From: Atkinsonella hypoxylon
Taxonomy: Eukaryota > Ascomycota > Sordariomycetes > Hypocreales > Clavicipitaceae
Assembly (NCBI GenBank): GCA_000729835.1
Contig: JFHB01000036.1
Location: 148,096-212,095, forward strand
Length of the DNA stretch: 64,000 nt
Reading direction: 5' to 3'
Part shown: positions 48,415 to 59,547 of the stretch, in pieces
Position numbering within the stretch: the first letter of the stretch is position 1
Layout: each line of letters begins with the position of its first letter
Notes under the pieces: model-generated
What the model was told of the DNA's origin: nothing
Database searches by the model: none
Seen by the model: only the letters and a program-made list of their open reading frames with translations
Made by a program: the position numbers and the translations under genes

Positions 48415-50021
48415 ATGGCCTCGAGACTACCCCGGCATTTTTGGAAAGCTACAACTAAGGTATATCGATGAGCATTTGTCTCTGCCATGAATGAGAGAGG
48501 AATCTCGTCGGCTAACCAATTTTGATTCAGCTAATCCCCAAGCAGCATGCACGCCAGTTAAGCCTGCGTGAATACCAAGCTTAATATCTGCTCAGAGATG
48601 TACGCCAAACCGTGGTCTTGATCCCTGATTCTAGATTCTGCGGTTTCCGTGGTTCCCGTGGCTCACGAGAAGTAGTATGGTGTCCCCGTTCTGCGAGGTC
48701 GTCTAGTCGCCACGGCGAGTGAGGCCCATAGAGCTGCACAAGAGCTGGGTGAGCGTTCCTCTGCATTATACTCCGTCCACCACGCGGTGTACATTCGAAC
48801 TGACATATCCATGTCAGGCGCTCCATGTCTAGTCAAGGCACAGGTCCTAGGTCCTGGCCGAGCCACGGGCAAGTTTGACAATGGCCTCCAAAGCGGTACC
48901 CAGGCGATTTCCACTCCATCCGAAGCCGAGTCACTTGCCCGCCAAATGTTGAATCAAAGGTTGAAAACAAAACAAAGCAGCGCTGAGGGCTGTCTCCGTC
49001 GATAAGCTCTATGTTACGGAGCCCGCAAGCTGCGATGCTCAGTGGTATCTAGCAATGACGATTGACCGTGAGAATTATTGCCCAGCAATCATCGTATCCA
49101 AAAAGGGAGGTGTCGACCTCGACGTTCTGATTCAGAAATACCCCGAGTCGCTTCATGCTGTCAACTTCGGTTTCAGCGAGGGAATCACGCATGCCCTCGT
49201 TCGCGACATTGTGCAAAGCCTAGGCGTCACTGGCCAAGAGGTTGAGCAGCTGCGGCAGATCATCACTCAAATGCACAAGATCTTCGTGGAGCGCGAGGCC
49301 ATTCACCTAGAAATCAACCCGCTAGGCCGTTCAACAAATGGCAGCCTCATAAGTCTCGACGCGAATTTCTCCTTCGACAACGCCGCGGAACAACGGCAGA
49401 CAGATCTGTTTGCGTTGCGTGACAAAGCACAGGAGGTACAAGACGAAGTGGAAGCTGAGAAGCACGGTCTTGTGTACGTGAGGATGGATGGCAATATCGG
49501 CAATATTGTGAACGGGGCTGGTCTGGCCATGGCAACCAACGATGTGATTGGCTTACACGGCGGCGCAAGTGCCAATTTTCTCGATGCTGGAGGCAAGGCC
49601 ACAAAGGACACAATGATCCAAGCGTTTCGCATCATCACGGGCGATGAAAGGGTCAAGGCCATCTTGGTCAACATTTACGGCGGTACGTGCGCGAGAACCA
49701 TTGATGAAACTGCCTCTGTTCCAAACAGTGACTGATGATAACTATCTAGCTAGGCCTTACGAGATGCGACATGATTGCTGAATCAATCATTAGCGCCACC
49801 TCTGAGTTGAATATCAAAGTGCCAATGGTTGTGAGATTGCAGGGCACAAACTCTGAAAAGGGACTGGACATGGTAAGTCCATTCAGCAATGAAGCTTAAC
49901 ATCCCTCGGCAACAGCTCGACTGACGCGATACCCCAGCTCGAAGAGGCAAATCTTGGTTTATTCGTCGAGTCTGATTTCGCTCAGGCAGCCAAGCGGGTG
50001 GTTGAACTTGTTCAAACATGA
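48415..50021 (+). pseudogene. succinyl-CoA ligase beta subunit paralogue, broken
   Basis: Six exons can be traced: 48415-48459, 48531-48599, 48676-48748, 48818-49682, 49754-49872 and 49938-50021, reading about 417 codons, the family length. The start MASRLPRHFWKATTK resembles a mitochondrial presequence and is followed by SLREYQA and YGVPVLRGRL, the ATP-grasp N-terminus. Later blocks are LVKAQVLGPGR, YLAMTIDRENYCPAIIVS, NGAGLAMATNDVI, GGASANFLDAGG and, across an intron, ILVNIYGG-LTRCDMIAES. Two lesions break it: TAA at 48582-48584 inside EYQA-YLLRD, and one extra base near 48994-48996 just before VDKLYVTEPA. Intron signals are intact, so decay is recent. The intact form would be the ADP- or GDP-forming subunit of the citric-acid-cycle enzyme. 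An intact copy is presumably elsewhere in the genome. Confidence 0.82.
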
Positions 50022-50665
50022 ATTGAGCCGAGCTGTGCAGCAGGTCGTGGTTGAGTAAAGAAATGAAATGAAATCGATGCCAGGAACAGGCATGTATAGT
50101 AAGTAGTAATTATGGGTCGGCAAGTGGTTCGCGCTAAGAGAGCTGTGTTCCGACTCTATCGCGGCATACTAGATGATATTCCACCTATCTGGTGGTATTG
50201 GCACCAGACAGATGTCAACACATGTCAACCAGACGTCAATATTGGTAGCAAAACGGCACTAGAGCGCTACTCCAGGGCTCCAGTTGTCAGCCCGGTGCGG
50301 TGTCCGGCGGTCGTCAAGCCCTAAAGCAGACACTCCGCCCACCGCACAGCCGCGCTCGGCCCTGCTGCGGTCCCCCGAGGGCTCGCGGCGATGAAACGAA
50401 ACATGGATGTGGAGTCACTCGCCTGTACTCACTCTGTACTCATGCCAGTGTCAGCTGCGGACGGGGAATGCTCAGCAAATTTTCTACGCTGATTCAGTGC
50501 CCGTCGTTCTAGAATTAACCTTATAATCCTTAATACCCACTTGACCATTTGCGTTCTTGCCGACCAACTAGCGACGCCTTAAGCTCGCTATTGATATCTC
50601 ATGAAACCCCCACACCAATCTATCCCCGCTCTCTCATCCTGGCTGGATGGCCTACAATTCTCAAA
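50022..50665. other. upstream region of the acetyltransferase gene
   Basis: Non-coding as far as I can see; no structured element found. Confidence 0.35.
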
Positions 50666-51440
50666 ATGGCGAGCACGGAAAAGAACGCAGAAGCCATTGC
50701 TTTTGCAAAAACCCTCTCCAACGTCCCCTGGTGTGAGCAGTATGAGAGGATGATCTCAGGACAATTGTGAGTTTTCCCAAACAAGCAGATGAAGGGGCTG
50801 GGAGAAACACCAACTCTTCCATCCCAGATATGACGCACAAGCCAAGGAACTCGTGGAGGGTCGTTTCCGAGCCAGACGCCTCATGCACAAATACAACAAC
50901 CATTTCCCCGAAGATGCCACCTCGAGTTCGTTGGTAGCAGACAGAGAGGCAATGCTGAAGCAGATCTTCGGCAGCGTGGGAAGCGGAGCTTTCATTGAGC
51001 CACCTCTGAATGTCGACTATGGATGCAACGTTTCTATCGGGCACACATTTTACTCAAACTTCAAGTAAGGCGGTTACAGATCCTTTGAGCGAACATAAAC
51101 ATGCGTCTGACTCGGTCATAGTCTCGTCATTCTGGACTGTGGTATGGTCAAGATTGGAAACCGTGTCATGTTCGGCCCGTTCGTGTCCATCTTCGCTGCT
51201 ACTCACGAGACTGGCGTGCAATCACGACGTGACGGAGTCGAGTACGCCGGTTCTGTCGAGATTGGGGACGACTGCTGGATTGGCGGTAACACGACGATTA
51301 TGCCTGGCGTGAAGATTGGCAAGGGATGCACCGTCGGAAGTGGCTCCGTCGTAACCAAGTCAATCCCCGATTTCTCAGTGGCCGTTGGAATGCCTGCTAG
51401 ATTTATCAAAAAGGTAGATCCAGTGCCTGACCTCGAGTAG
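50666..51440 (+). CDS. maltose/galactoside O-acetyltransferase-like hexapeptide-repeat enzyme
   Basis: Three exons, 50666-50766, 50828-51064 and 51122-51440, give 218 aa; introns are 61 and 57 nt. The N-terminal MAT domain shows PWCEQYERMISGQLYDA and ELVEGRFRARRLMHKYN. The C-terminal half is a left-handed beta helix of hexapeptide repeats: VDYGCNVSIGHTFYSNF, GMVKIGNRVMFGP, GSVEIGDDCWIGGNTTIMPG and KIGKGCTVGSGSVVTKSI, ending VAVGMPARFIKKV. The catalytic His of this family is in IFAATHETG. Such enzymes transfer acetyl from acetyl-CoA to the 6-hydroxyl of maltose, glucose or related sugars; the fungal substrate is not known. It is likely cytosolic, as no signal peptide is seen. It is convergent with the MFS transporter gene and 278 bp apart, so a metabolic link is possible but unproven. 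Confidence 0.93.
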
Positions 51441-51718
51441 ACCGCCCTGTTCTTGTTGAACATATTTGCTTTGCATCGATAGACATACCACCAGCCTGGC
51501 ATTCCTATTTGTGTGTCCAAACACCACGTCGCAGTGATGGAATGGTCCATATGATTCTAACTATAAGTCCGCAAATCTAGCATGCATGGTCAAATCAATC
51601 TCCAAACTCCGGCAAAGTCCCAAGCGTCTATTTTGAGATATTCTGTTGCAGATGGTGGCAAAAGCTCTCATTGATCAAAACCTCGTGTTGAACCACTGTG
51701 GCCGGCCTCTTTGTAGGC

Positions 51719-53363
51719 CTACTCTTTCTTTTTGTCGATACGAGGGAAACAAAGCCAGATACCTAGCATAATAACCAACAATGCCAACACAATTGGTTGC
51801 AATACCTTGGGGCCCTTTGCTTGAGCCAAAATGCCAGTCACAAATGGGAGGACGGCGGCACCGCTTCCGCCAAAGGCAGCCGCAAATCCTATGACGACGA
51901 CATGTTGCTGGCGAGGCAAGAGTTTGCTTGCGACCAGAACGGCGTTGGGGAACAGAGGACCCAAGAAGAAGCCCTGCAAGGCGACAGCGACGGCCGAGAC
52001 GTAGAATTGGGGAACCAGCCAGAATATGAGCTCCAAGACTGCGGCAGCTCCGATATACATCTGTCCGACAGGTCAGTTTCTCCATGCCACAGCTTGTTGT
52101 GCAAAGCAAGCGAGGACATACAGTCGTAGACAGTTTCACGCCAAGTCGCGGCGTCACGAATCCCAAGATAGCCCGACCGACGGTGATGCCAAGCCAGAAG
52201 CCGACGGCTGACATGCCGCTGGCGAATGGTTCACCATGTCGAACGCGCAGCATGAATACGACGATCCAACCTCCCAGAGCGACCTCAACACCGACATAGC
52301 AAAGAAGGAACAGAGCAGCCACCCAGGAGACACGCGCAGACGGCAACTTGCACAAGGCGTCCGTGAGGCCCATCTCCTTGTCGAGGTCGTGACTCTTATA
52401 AATGCGCCGGTACTCTGCACCGGAAGATTGCCAAAAAGCCCAGGCCAGGGAAAGAGTCTCCAAGCCGGCTAAAGCAATCTTTTATGAAACCTGTCAGGAA
52501 TGTCTCGGTCCAAGCATGTCACAATACCCGGCCAGGACTCACCATGATGTAGTAGAACGAGTACCATTGCAGATTCGCCTTGGTGATGATCGTTGTGGCG
52601 ATCAACGGACTCACGACGCCTCCGACACCGTAGAAAGCGTGCAGAATTCCGAGCAGCTCGCTCGAATTGGCAAGACTACCTACCCAGGCGTTCCACGCGG
52701 CATCCGCGACTCCGTTTCCAAACCCGGCGAGAATGAAGGCGAACACGAGGGCATAGTATGGCGGGTGTAGCGCGATAGTGGTGTAGGCAGCTGTGTGGCA
52801 GACTCCGCAAATGATTGCGATTCCTCGTTGACCCAGCTTGTGATGGAGGTAGTTGTTCAGGAGTGCGGAGGAGACATAGCCTATGAATGGGGACAAGAAG
52901 ACGAGGGAGACGACGATGTAGGATAGGTCGTAGTAGCTTTCGAGCTGAAATGCACAATGTTAGCAAGTCCTATGGAGGCGGAAGGGGCTTACGGAGCACA
53001 TACATATGGGATGAGAGGCTATCAGTTGCATGGTTATCTCGTCAGTGAATAGAGTATGTTGGCTTGTGGATCGCTCGACCTGATGCAACTTACACCGTAA
53101 GCAGCGTCGTTGGCGCCCATGACGAGAAAGCAAACGAAGGCAGCCCCAAGTCGAGACATGTGTTTCGGCGACTCGTTCCATCTCTCGGCGGCAGAGGTCG
53201 CAGGTGTTGGGCAGGGCTCTCTGCCCCCGTTCTCACCCGAAGAGGAAGCTACTGCAGGTCCCACGATGTGTTGCGCGTGCTTGTCAGCCGTCGGGATGGG
53301 TGCAGGCTCGATGGGAAGGGAGTCCAGCTCGATTGTTGGGGCCATGGTGATAGTGGTTGGCAT
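51719..53363 (-). CDS. MFS transporter, fucose-permease/BSC6-like
   Basis: Five exons, 53363-53094, 53018-53004, 52944-52543, 52478-52122 and 52060-51719, give 461 aa. Exon 2 is only 15 nt and encodes PLIPY, which completes the conserved ANDAAYGPLIPYLESYYDLSY of this MFS group. All junctions are phase 0. The first ~70 residues are a hydrophilic Pro/Ser-rich cytoplasmic tail, followed by about eleven or twelve membrane segments. Examples are IVVSLVFLSPFIGYVSSALL, YALVFAFILAGFGNGVADAAW, ELLGILHAFYGVGGVVSPLI, GVEVALGGWIVVFML and FFLGPLFPNAVLVASKLLP. The group is related to fucose/glucose permeases and yeast BSC6, and substrates are unknown. A second in-frame ATG lies at 53345. Introns of 59-75 nt have GTAAGT/GTATGT donors. 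Confidence 0.88.
53004..53018 (-). other. 15-nt micro-exon of the MFS transporter gene
   Basis: Flanked by an acceptor (CTGATAG) and a donor (GTATGT) on the minus strand. Its five codons restore the conserved segment between two longer exons in frame. Automatic gene finders would easily miss it. Confidence 0.75.
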
Positions 53364-54009
53364 GGCTGCTCAGGATGGAGTTGAGTAGTACTGGAGGAAT
53401 ATCAGAGGGTGGCTGGCGCCTCGCAGAATGCTTTGGGATTGTTTACCAGAAATTGTATCCTCGAGGTAGCGGGTGTGGAGGATTGAAAGGAATCCGCAAA
53501 AATCCCCTCCAGAATCACAGTGAAGAATGCGCCGTGTGTAATCGAGATAACGCCAGACTGATTCACACAAAAGCCGGCCGTAATATGCGCTAAGCGGCAT
53601 TCGTAACAGCATGAAAGAGCTATCGCGACCCGTTGAACCAAAGCCGTGTCTTGGAGAATCTCCATTACAGCACGATTTGCCCGGGGCTTATAAATTGACC
53701 TTTTCATCCACATTTGAAAACATCCTGCCACAATGGAACTGACAAGCGCTGCGTGCGCGCAACGAACTCGTGAAGAACATGTTAGAATGGTGACTGTCGC
53801 ACGCAGCCTTGATGGAGAGCCAAAGGCGAATCTAGCTGCATCAGTGATTGATATTTGAAGTGGCTATAGCTATAGATGTAGGTTGACACAGTTGTTTTTG
53901 TAATTGATAAGAAGGCTTTTGGCCTCGCAATCGATCACCGTGCCTATGCCGGGAATACAGTAACTAACTAAATCCCAGTTCTAAGGGATGTTCGCGCGGG
54001 TCTAGAACA
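53364..54009. other. upstream region of the MFS gene
   Basis: No gene is supported. It ends at the AT-rich repeat copy 1 that opens the accessory segment. Confidence 0.35.
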
Positions 54010-54220
54010 GGTGTATTCTTAGGCAGAATAGTATATGTCCTATACATGCTAAGTATATACCAATTATGAAGTATTCCGTATTAATTCTTTAAGTAAGATT
54101 TCTAGAGTGCATAGAGCGTGCATTTATGCAGTATATACCACTAGGTATTAGTGCATTATATAGCGTATAGTTATATACGCGGTATATACACAGTGTATAC
54201 TAAATACAAAAAAAATAATT
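54010..54220. repeat. AT-rich degraded dispersed repeat, copy 1
   Basis: This shares ordered blocks with copy 2 at 63772-64000: taggcagaatag, ctaag.atatac, gtattaattct, aagtaaga, tctagagtgcat and actaggtattagtgca. Both copies are extremely rich in TA dinucleotides, the result expected of repeat-induced point mutation on a transposon. No coding capacity remains. The element type cannot be told. Confidence 0.65.
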
Positions 54221-54480
54221 CGCACTAGTAAACTGTGTGATGAGCATATGCTCAGCTCTTCACCGCCTGCCATTCTGGCAAGAATATACCCCACCTGGAT
54301 TAGCGCAAACATCCTTTGGACCTGAGATTCACTGTATTTCTTACTTATTGTCAATGTCATGGTTACTATTGTACAATGTGAGGAACCGAATGAAGCACTA
54401 TATTGCTCCTCTTTTAACTCAGAACCCGCGGACTGGTTCTAAATCCACGTCTCTTGAATTTTCGTGCTCTGCAATTCAAG

Positions 54481-55364
54481 ATGACAGCTACCTTGAAGTC
54501 TCATCTGTCATCACTCCTGCGTTCTGGGACGGGAAGTGACTTCACAATTATCTGTAATGGATGTCACTTCAAAGTTCACAAACAAATTGTAACACAATCT
54601 CCCGTCATTGCCAAACCTTTCGAAAATTATTCGAACTTCAAGGTATTTCTACCAACTCAACAATTCGTCGCCCCACTAAACAATGCTAGGAGACATTGGA
54701 TAACACATTCACTATTGATGATTTCGACACTGTTACAGTAAATCGAATGTTACACTTCATGTATGAGGGTACATATGATGTAATTTCCTCCGAAGAGAAC
54801 AATCAGGCCACTGGGGAAATTCCGTCTGAGCCGTCTACTTCGGATGAAGTTCGGGATCATTTGAAAGTATACAGGATCGCAGACTTCTATCAGCTTCCGG
54901 AGCTTGCTTCTCTTGCCTCATCACGCATCGAGCTCATTCTTCGGGAAGATTGGTCATTGGATTGTTTTCTGGATGTCGCCGCTGAGTTGTCGGATTTGAC
55001 TGTTTGCCAGACTTTGTCAGCCATGGCAGCAGGCATCGCAATGGACCATTTGGAAGTTGTTATGTCTGACGACCGTTTTGAGGCTTTGGAGGTGATTGAT
55101 CGTTTCGCTTTTCAACTGTTGCGCGGTTGTGTTCGAAAGATGGATGCAATGCGAGTTGAGCTTAGAACCATCAGAACTTGCGTAGCAGCGGCTAATGAAA
55201 CACAGCAAAGCATAAAAAACTGTGTGGAAGTGCTTCAGAAGACGGACAACTGTCGACACTGCAAAGGCAGATTTGAGTGTTTTATCGATTTGTCGGAATA
55301 TCCAGGTGGACAGGGACATACTCTCCGATGCTCAAATTGTCGCACAAGGCACTATGGATCCTAA
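54481..55364 (+). CDS. BTB/POZ domain protein with C-terminal CxxC...CxxC motif
   Basis: Two exons, 54481-54642 and 54690-55364, with a 47-nt intron, give 278 aa. The BTB domain runs from about residue 5 to 120: SDFTIICNGCHFKVHKQIV, SPVIAKPF, the intron, then FTIDDFDTVTVNRMLHFMYEGTYD and HLKVYRIADFYQLPELASLA. BTB domains mediate dimerisation or Cullin-3 binding. Fungal members with only a BTB domain are numerous and of unknown role. The C-terminus has NCRHCKGRF and, 25 residues later, RCSNC, a possible small zinc ribbon that is unusual in such short BTB proteins. It is the first gene after repeat copy 1, consistent with an accessory location. Confidence 0.8.
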
Positions 55365-55679
55365 GAAAGGGACTACGAGCACGGCTTTATCTTTCAGCGC
55401 TCAAGTAGCCGCCATACTCTGAGCCAAGACATCCGGAACTGACTGTTGTTCCTGCGTGGTTGTGCAATTTCAGTTTGTTTTCATAGTTTGCACGAGTTTA
55501 CAATCACATTTGAGGAGGGTTCGGTGCGAGTTAAACCTGCGTCACGAAAGCCCTGCACCATGACATCTGACATCAATATATAAAGTGTCAGCTTTGAGTG
55601 AATAAGTATGTACTGAGTACGATTTTTTTTTTAAATATCAATATTGATAATCCGCTCTTTATTCATACAATAGAGAGGA
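55365..55679. other. convergent 3' flanks of the BTB and UDG-like genes
   Basis: AT-rich non-coding sequence with a T9 tract near 55622-55632. Nothing else is seen. Confidence 0.4.
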
Positions 55680-56453
55680 TTACCTATGTTGGATCGTGAA
55701 TTTATTCCTACCATATCCCCCACGGCGTCCGACCGAAGCTCTGATATGATGTGTTTCCCTATTTTGGATGAGACGCAGCAGTGTCCCACGCAGAAGCTTC
55801 TCCCGCGGCTCGATTACATTGACATTCAAGGCAGCGCGAAGCGCTTTACAGAAAATGAGTCCCAAGAGATCCATACAGGTAGCTTCGAACTCGGCTTGCT
55901 TCTTTTTATCAGGACCAACCCATTGTTCAACATATCCTCTCTTATACACGCTGGGGTGAAACGCTCTGAATAACGGAACTTGTTGACCTCGGATCTCAAT
56001 ATGCTTTCGGTCAGACGGTGGCGGGAACGAGGAACTCATCTGTCTAACAAAGGAGTTCCCAGCATTTGCCGTGCCGCATTGACAGGTGATTATTACTTTG
56101 GGATTCAGCTCATGGACCATTTTCTTAAAGACAGCAAACGAACGCTCGTCTTTTTTGACCATTTCCTGTGCTGCCGTCATGGCACGCTGTCGTGCGGTCG
56201 AGAGAACCCTGATGTCGAGGACGGCTGTGTTAGCAAGGTTGCGGTCGCCGCCAGAAGCATGTTTGAGATGTCTATCCACTTCTTTCAGAGTATGAGACGC
56301 GGCAATTGCCCCTTCCAACGTTGTTGCTCGGAAATATTCCAAGGGCTCAAGGAGGACGACAAGTATGTCGTCGAAGCCGCTCGCCAATGCCTCGGAGACC
56401 TGAGCTGACACTGGGCTTATCTGAAGCTCTGCTGCAAAATGTCTGAGCGTCAT
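55680..56453 (-). CDS. conserved hypothetical protein, uracil-DNA-glycosylase-like C-terminus
   Basis: From the first in-frame ATG at 56453 the protein is 257 aa. The frame is open without an ATG to 56567, so a 5' exon probably exists but could not be located. The part from about residue 115 carries NPKVIITCQCGTANAGNSF and LFRAFHPSVYKRGY. Their order and spacing resemble the strand and the HPS motif of uracil-DNA-glycosylase fold proteins. I cannot identify the catalytic Asp/Asn, so activity is unproven. The N-terminal half is helical. Neighbours are the BTB gene (convergent) and the dynamin-like gene (divergent). This assignment is pattern-based and weak; the protein could be a fungus-specific family of other function. 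Confidence 0.5.
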   Translation of the reverse strand: MTLRHFAAELQISPVSAQVSEALASGFDDILVVLLEPLEYFRATTLEGAIAASHTLKEVDRHLKHASGGDRNLANTAVLDIRVLSTARQRAMTAAQEMVKKDERSFAVFKKMVHELNPKVIITCQCGTANAGNSFVRQMSSSFPPPSDRKHIEIRGQQVPLFRAFHPSVYKRGYVEQWVGPDKKKQAEFEATCMDLLGLIFCKALRAALNVNVIEPREKLLRGTLLRLIQNRETHHIRASVGRRGGYGRNKFTIQHR

Positions 56454-56567
56454 TAGGTGAGAAGTAACCAGTGATCTGGAGCTTGTTGAACTTTGTAGTT
56501 GCACATTAGAGCAAAGCTTCAACGGCGAGGCATCGTGCGAGTCGTCCACTTTTCTGTCATCAGGCAA

Positions 56568-57199
56568 CGCCGAATGCGGGACTCATATTCTCGTAGATGC
56601 TACTAGTTTCGGTGCTTGGTTTGGCAAGTCGGCTGGGAATGTGCAGGCATTGATATATCCGCACGGCATGGCAGATGTGTTCTGGCAGTGCCAGAAGGAA
56701 TTGTTGGGGTTCTTGCACTCGCCAAATCATCAAGTCTTTGTTTGAAGGACCCGCCACTGACAGATGCGTTGGGGCTCAAGATCAACTTGGACACAAACGG
56801 CCATGAGGTCTGGCTGCAAACGGGCACTGAGATTTGCGTTTGCAAGAGCAAACAGATAACCTGTAACATGATGAGAAAAAGTACAAAGACTGGGCGTTTC
56901 GGCGCTCAATTTTCTTGTTCACTTACCAGAAAGAAAACTCCCAAAAAAAAAAAGCAGTTTTTCAATACTTCAACACAAAAAATTACCCAAAACATCTGAT
57001 AAAACATCAACCAACAGAGAAAAGAGACAAAAAAAAGGAAAAAAAAAAAAGCTCAGGTCCAAACGAAAGTAGAGTTAAAAGTACTGACAGGAAAAACATT
57101 AAGAAAGAGTGAGAGGATAAGGGTCAGAGCTGAGAATAACAGACAGACAATTTGAACAACCAATCAGCCCATATTGTGACCAACAAAGTCCACAGAATC
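56568..57199. other. region upstream of the dynamin-like gene
   Basis: It is A-rich on the plus strand between 56930 and 57060 with several A8-A11 runs. It probably holds divergent promoters and perhaps the unseen first exon of the UDG-like gene. Confidence 0.35.
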
Positions 57200-59547
57200 A
57201 TGACGACCGACAAAATGACAAAGATACGAGGTATCCAGGAAATCGATAACCCGGAGCGGCTGCGATACTTCCGCGTGATAGACCAACTCCGCAGCTTTGG
57301 CATCAATGAGGACTTACCGCTCCCGCAGGTAGGTCCTACCCTCCTTTCGCGATGAGCTCTCTAACTCTCTAACGAATAGCATAGATCGTTGTAGTTGGAG
57401 ACCAGTCGAGTGGGAAATCATCCTTACTTGAAGGGCTCACTGGCCTTTCCTTTCCAATTGCGTCAGACCTCTGTACGAGATTTGCTACGCAAATTGTGTT
57501 GCATAGAACATCGGGAGGAAGCACCTCCATAAAGGCTTCTATTGTTGCCGGTCCATCCAGCCTCAATGATGAAGTGCAGAAAAATTGATTGCATGAGTTT
57601 GACATGCAGATGGATGCTAATGAATTGAATGGACCTAAATTCGCCTGGATCTTGGATGAGGTATTTCGCATATGCCGCTTCGAACTGGCCAAGCCAAGTT
57701 ATTGACATTGTAAAGGCCGCGGAGTACATGGGATTGCCGAACTCGGATAACCAGGATATCGAGAAACTGGCGAAGCGCTTCTCTGACGACATCTTGCGCA
57801 TTGAAATCTCAGGGCCAGATCAACATCATTTGAGCGTGGTAGATGTTCCAGGCCTTTTCCATAGTATGCTCTGCGCTTTTCTTGATGAGTTCGTCCGATA
57901 GTTCTCTTTTGTGCTAACTTTATTAGACCCAACGAAGTATCAGACCCGTGAAGACTTGTCCGTGATTCGCAGGCTTATCGAGTCCTACACCACCGATGCG
58001 AGAACTATCATTTTGTAAGTATCTGAAACTAGAGTATGAGCCTTACTGACTTGCATTAAGAGCAGTTATGGATGCGCGGAACAACTTGGCGAATCAGGAG
58101 GTCTTTAAGATGGCTCGCGCAGCAGATCCAGCTGGTAATCGTACCGTTGGCATTATTACTAAGTGCGATGCGTTGCAACCCGGAGACGAAGATGGTGTAC
58201 GTATCATGAAAAAGTTTTACAAGCTCAGGCTAACTATAGGGTGAGGTCCTCAAAATTGCTCAAAATACCGTGGAACAACTTCAGCATGGGTGGTTTGTGG
58301 TGCGGAACAGGTCTACCAAAGAAATACAAGAAGGCACCACTATCGCCCAGCGACATGAAAACGAGAAACAATTTTTTAGTCGAAAGCCTTGGAATGCACT
58401 GTCCAAAGATCGGGTCGGTGTAGGGGCGCTGAAGCTATTTCTCGGCCAATTGCTCTATGAGCACATTCGCCGGGAGTTTCCCGCCTTGGTAAAAGAGATA
58501 GAAAACCTTTACCGAGAGACCAAGCGAAAGGTAGAGGCTCTCGGGGCTTCTCGCCAGACTGCAACGGAACATCGCCAGTATCTCACGCGTATGGCAAATC
58601 GCTATCAGCGCAACGTGGAAGATGCGCTCAGAGGTGACTATGCTTCAGACCTGGATGTGAAGAGCAAATTGAAGCTGCGCATGCATCTCCGCGACCTGGC
58701 AGAACAATTCGAGAAGGATTTGCGATCCGGTGGCCACACCGTGCCTTTTCAACAGGTGGATGGATCTGTTGACCAGGAATACGTTGACGATGCGGACTAC
58801 GAAGTCCCGGACATCATGGCCTGGATCCACGAGAGATACCGGGACTCTCGAGGTGCTGAGCTACCAGGCACGGTGAATCCAACACTGCTTGTGAATTTAT
58901 TCCGGCAGCAAACCGTTTGCTGGGAACAGATAGCGGAGAACTACGTCGATCAAGTGGTAGAGCTCATTACGGACTATTCCCGCTTGGAAGCTCGCCGAAC
59001 AGAAGAAGACGAAACAATTCGGGCCGCGCTGGAGTCGATTGTACTTACGCGTGTCGATTTAAGCAAAGCGTCAGCTAACGATCACCTCAAGGACATTTTG
59101 AAAGATGAGCGTGGCGGCATCTTGCAGACTGTGAATCATTATTTCGCCGAAACCCTCGAGAACATCCGCCAAGAACGAGTCATAGCCCGTTTGGAAAAAC
59201 TCGGATTTCACGATGGCACGTCGGCCCCCATGGAGTTCGAAAAATTGACCAGTGCCATTCATCGCAGTAACGAGGACCAAGCCGTTCTCGACATTCATGA
59301 TGTGCTGAAAGCTTATTACAAGGTAGCCATCAAACGGTTTGGGGACTACATGGTGATATCAGTGGCTGAAAGACTGCTGGGTGATCAAGGAGCCCTGAAA
59401 TTTTTCTCATCAGAATATGTTGGAAGCCTGTCTGATGCTCAACTAGCGGAGATGGCTGCCGAAAGCTACACCTCCACCGCAAGAGTTGACCTTGAGCACC
59501 GGTGTGAGAGGTACCGCGAAGCCCTTCGTGTCGCTAAGAATGTTTGA
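57200..59547 (+). pseudogene. dynamin-like GTPase with an in-frame UGA codon
   Basis: Six exons, 57200-57328, 57385-57660, 57716-57863, 57927-58014, 58061-58196 and 58240-59547, read 694 codons plus stop, a normal length for fungal Mx-like dynamins. The GTPase motifs are complete: P-loop GDQSSGKSS (residues 48-56), DVPG, and TKCDALQPGDE after TIILAVMDARNNLANQEV. The middle stalk and GED follow, the latter near the end (DIHDVLKAYYKVAIKRFGDY, VAERLLGDQGAL). The only defect is TGA at 57586-57588, codon 111, between PSSLNDEVQKN and LHEFDMQ; one C to T change from CGA would explain it. The exon is otherwise open, and all five introns are intact and in phase. It is either a very young pseudogene, a sequence error or a readthrough site. 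Such proteins remodel membranes or act in defence-like roles; function here is unknown. Confidence 0.85.
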
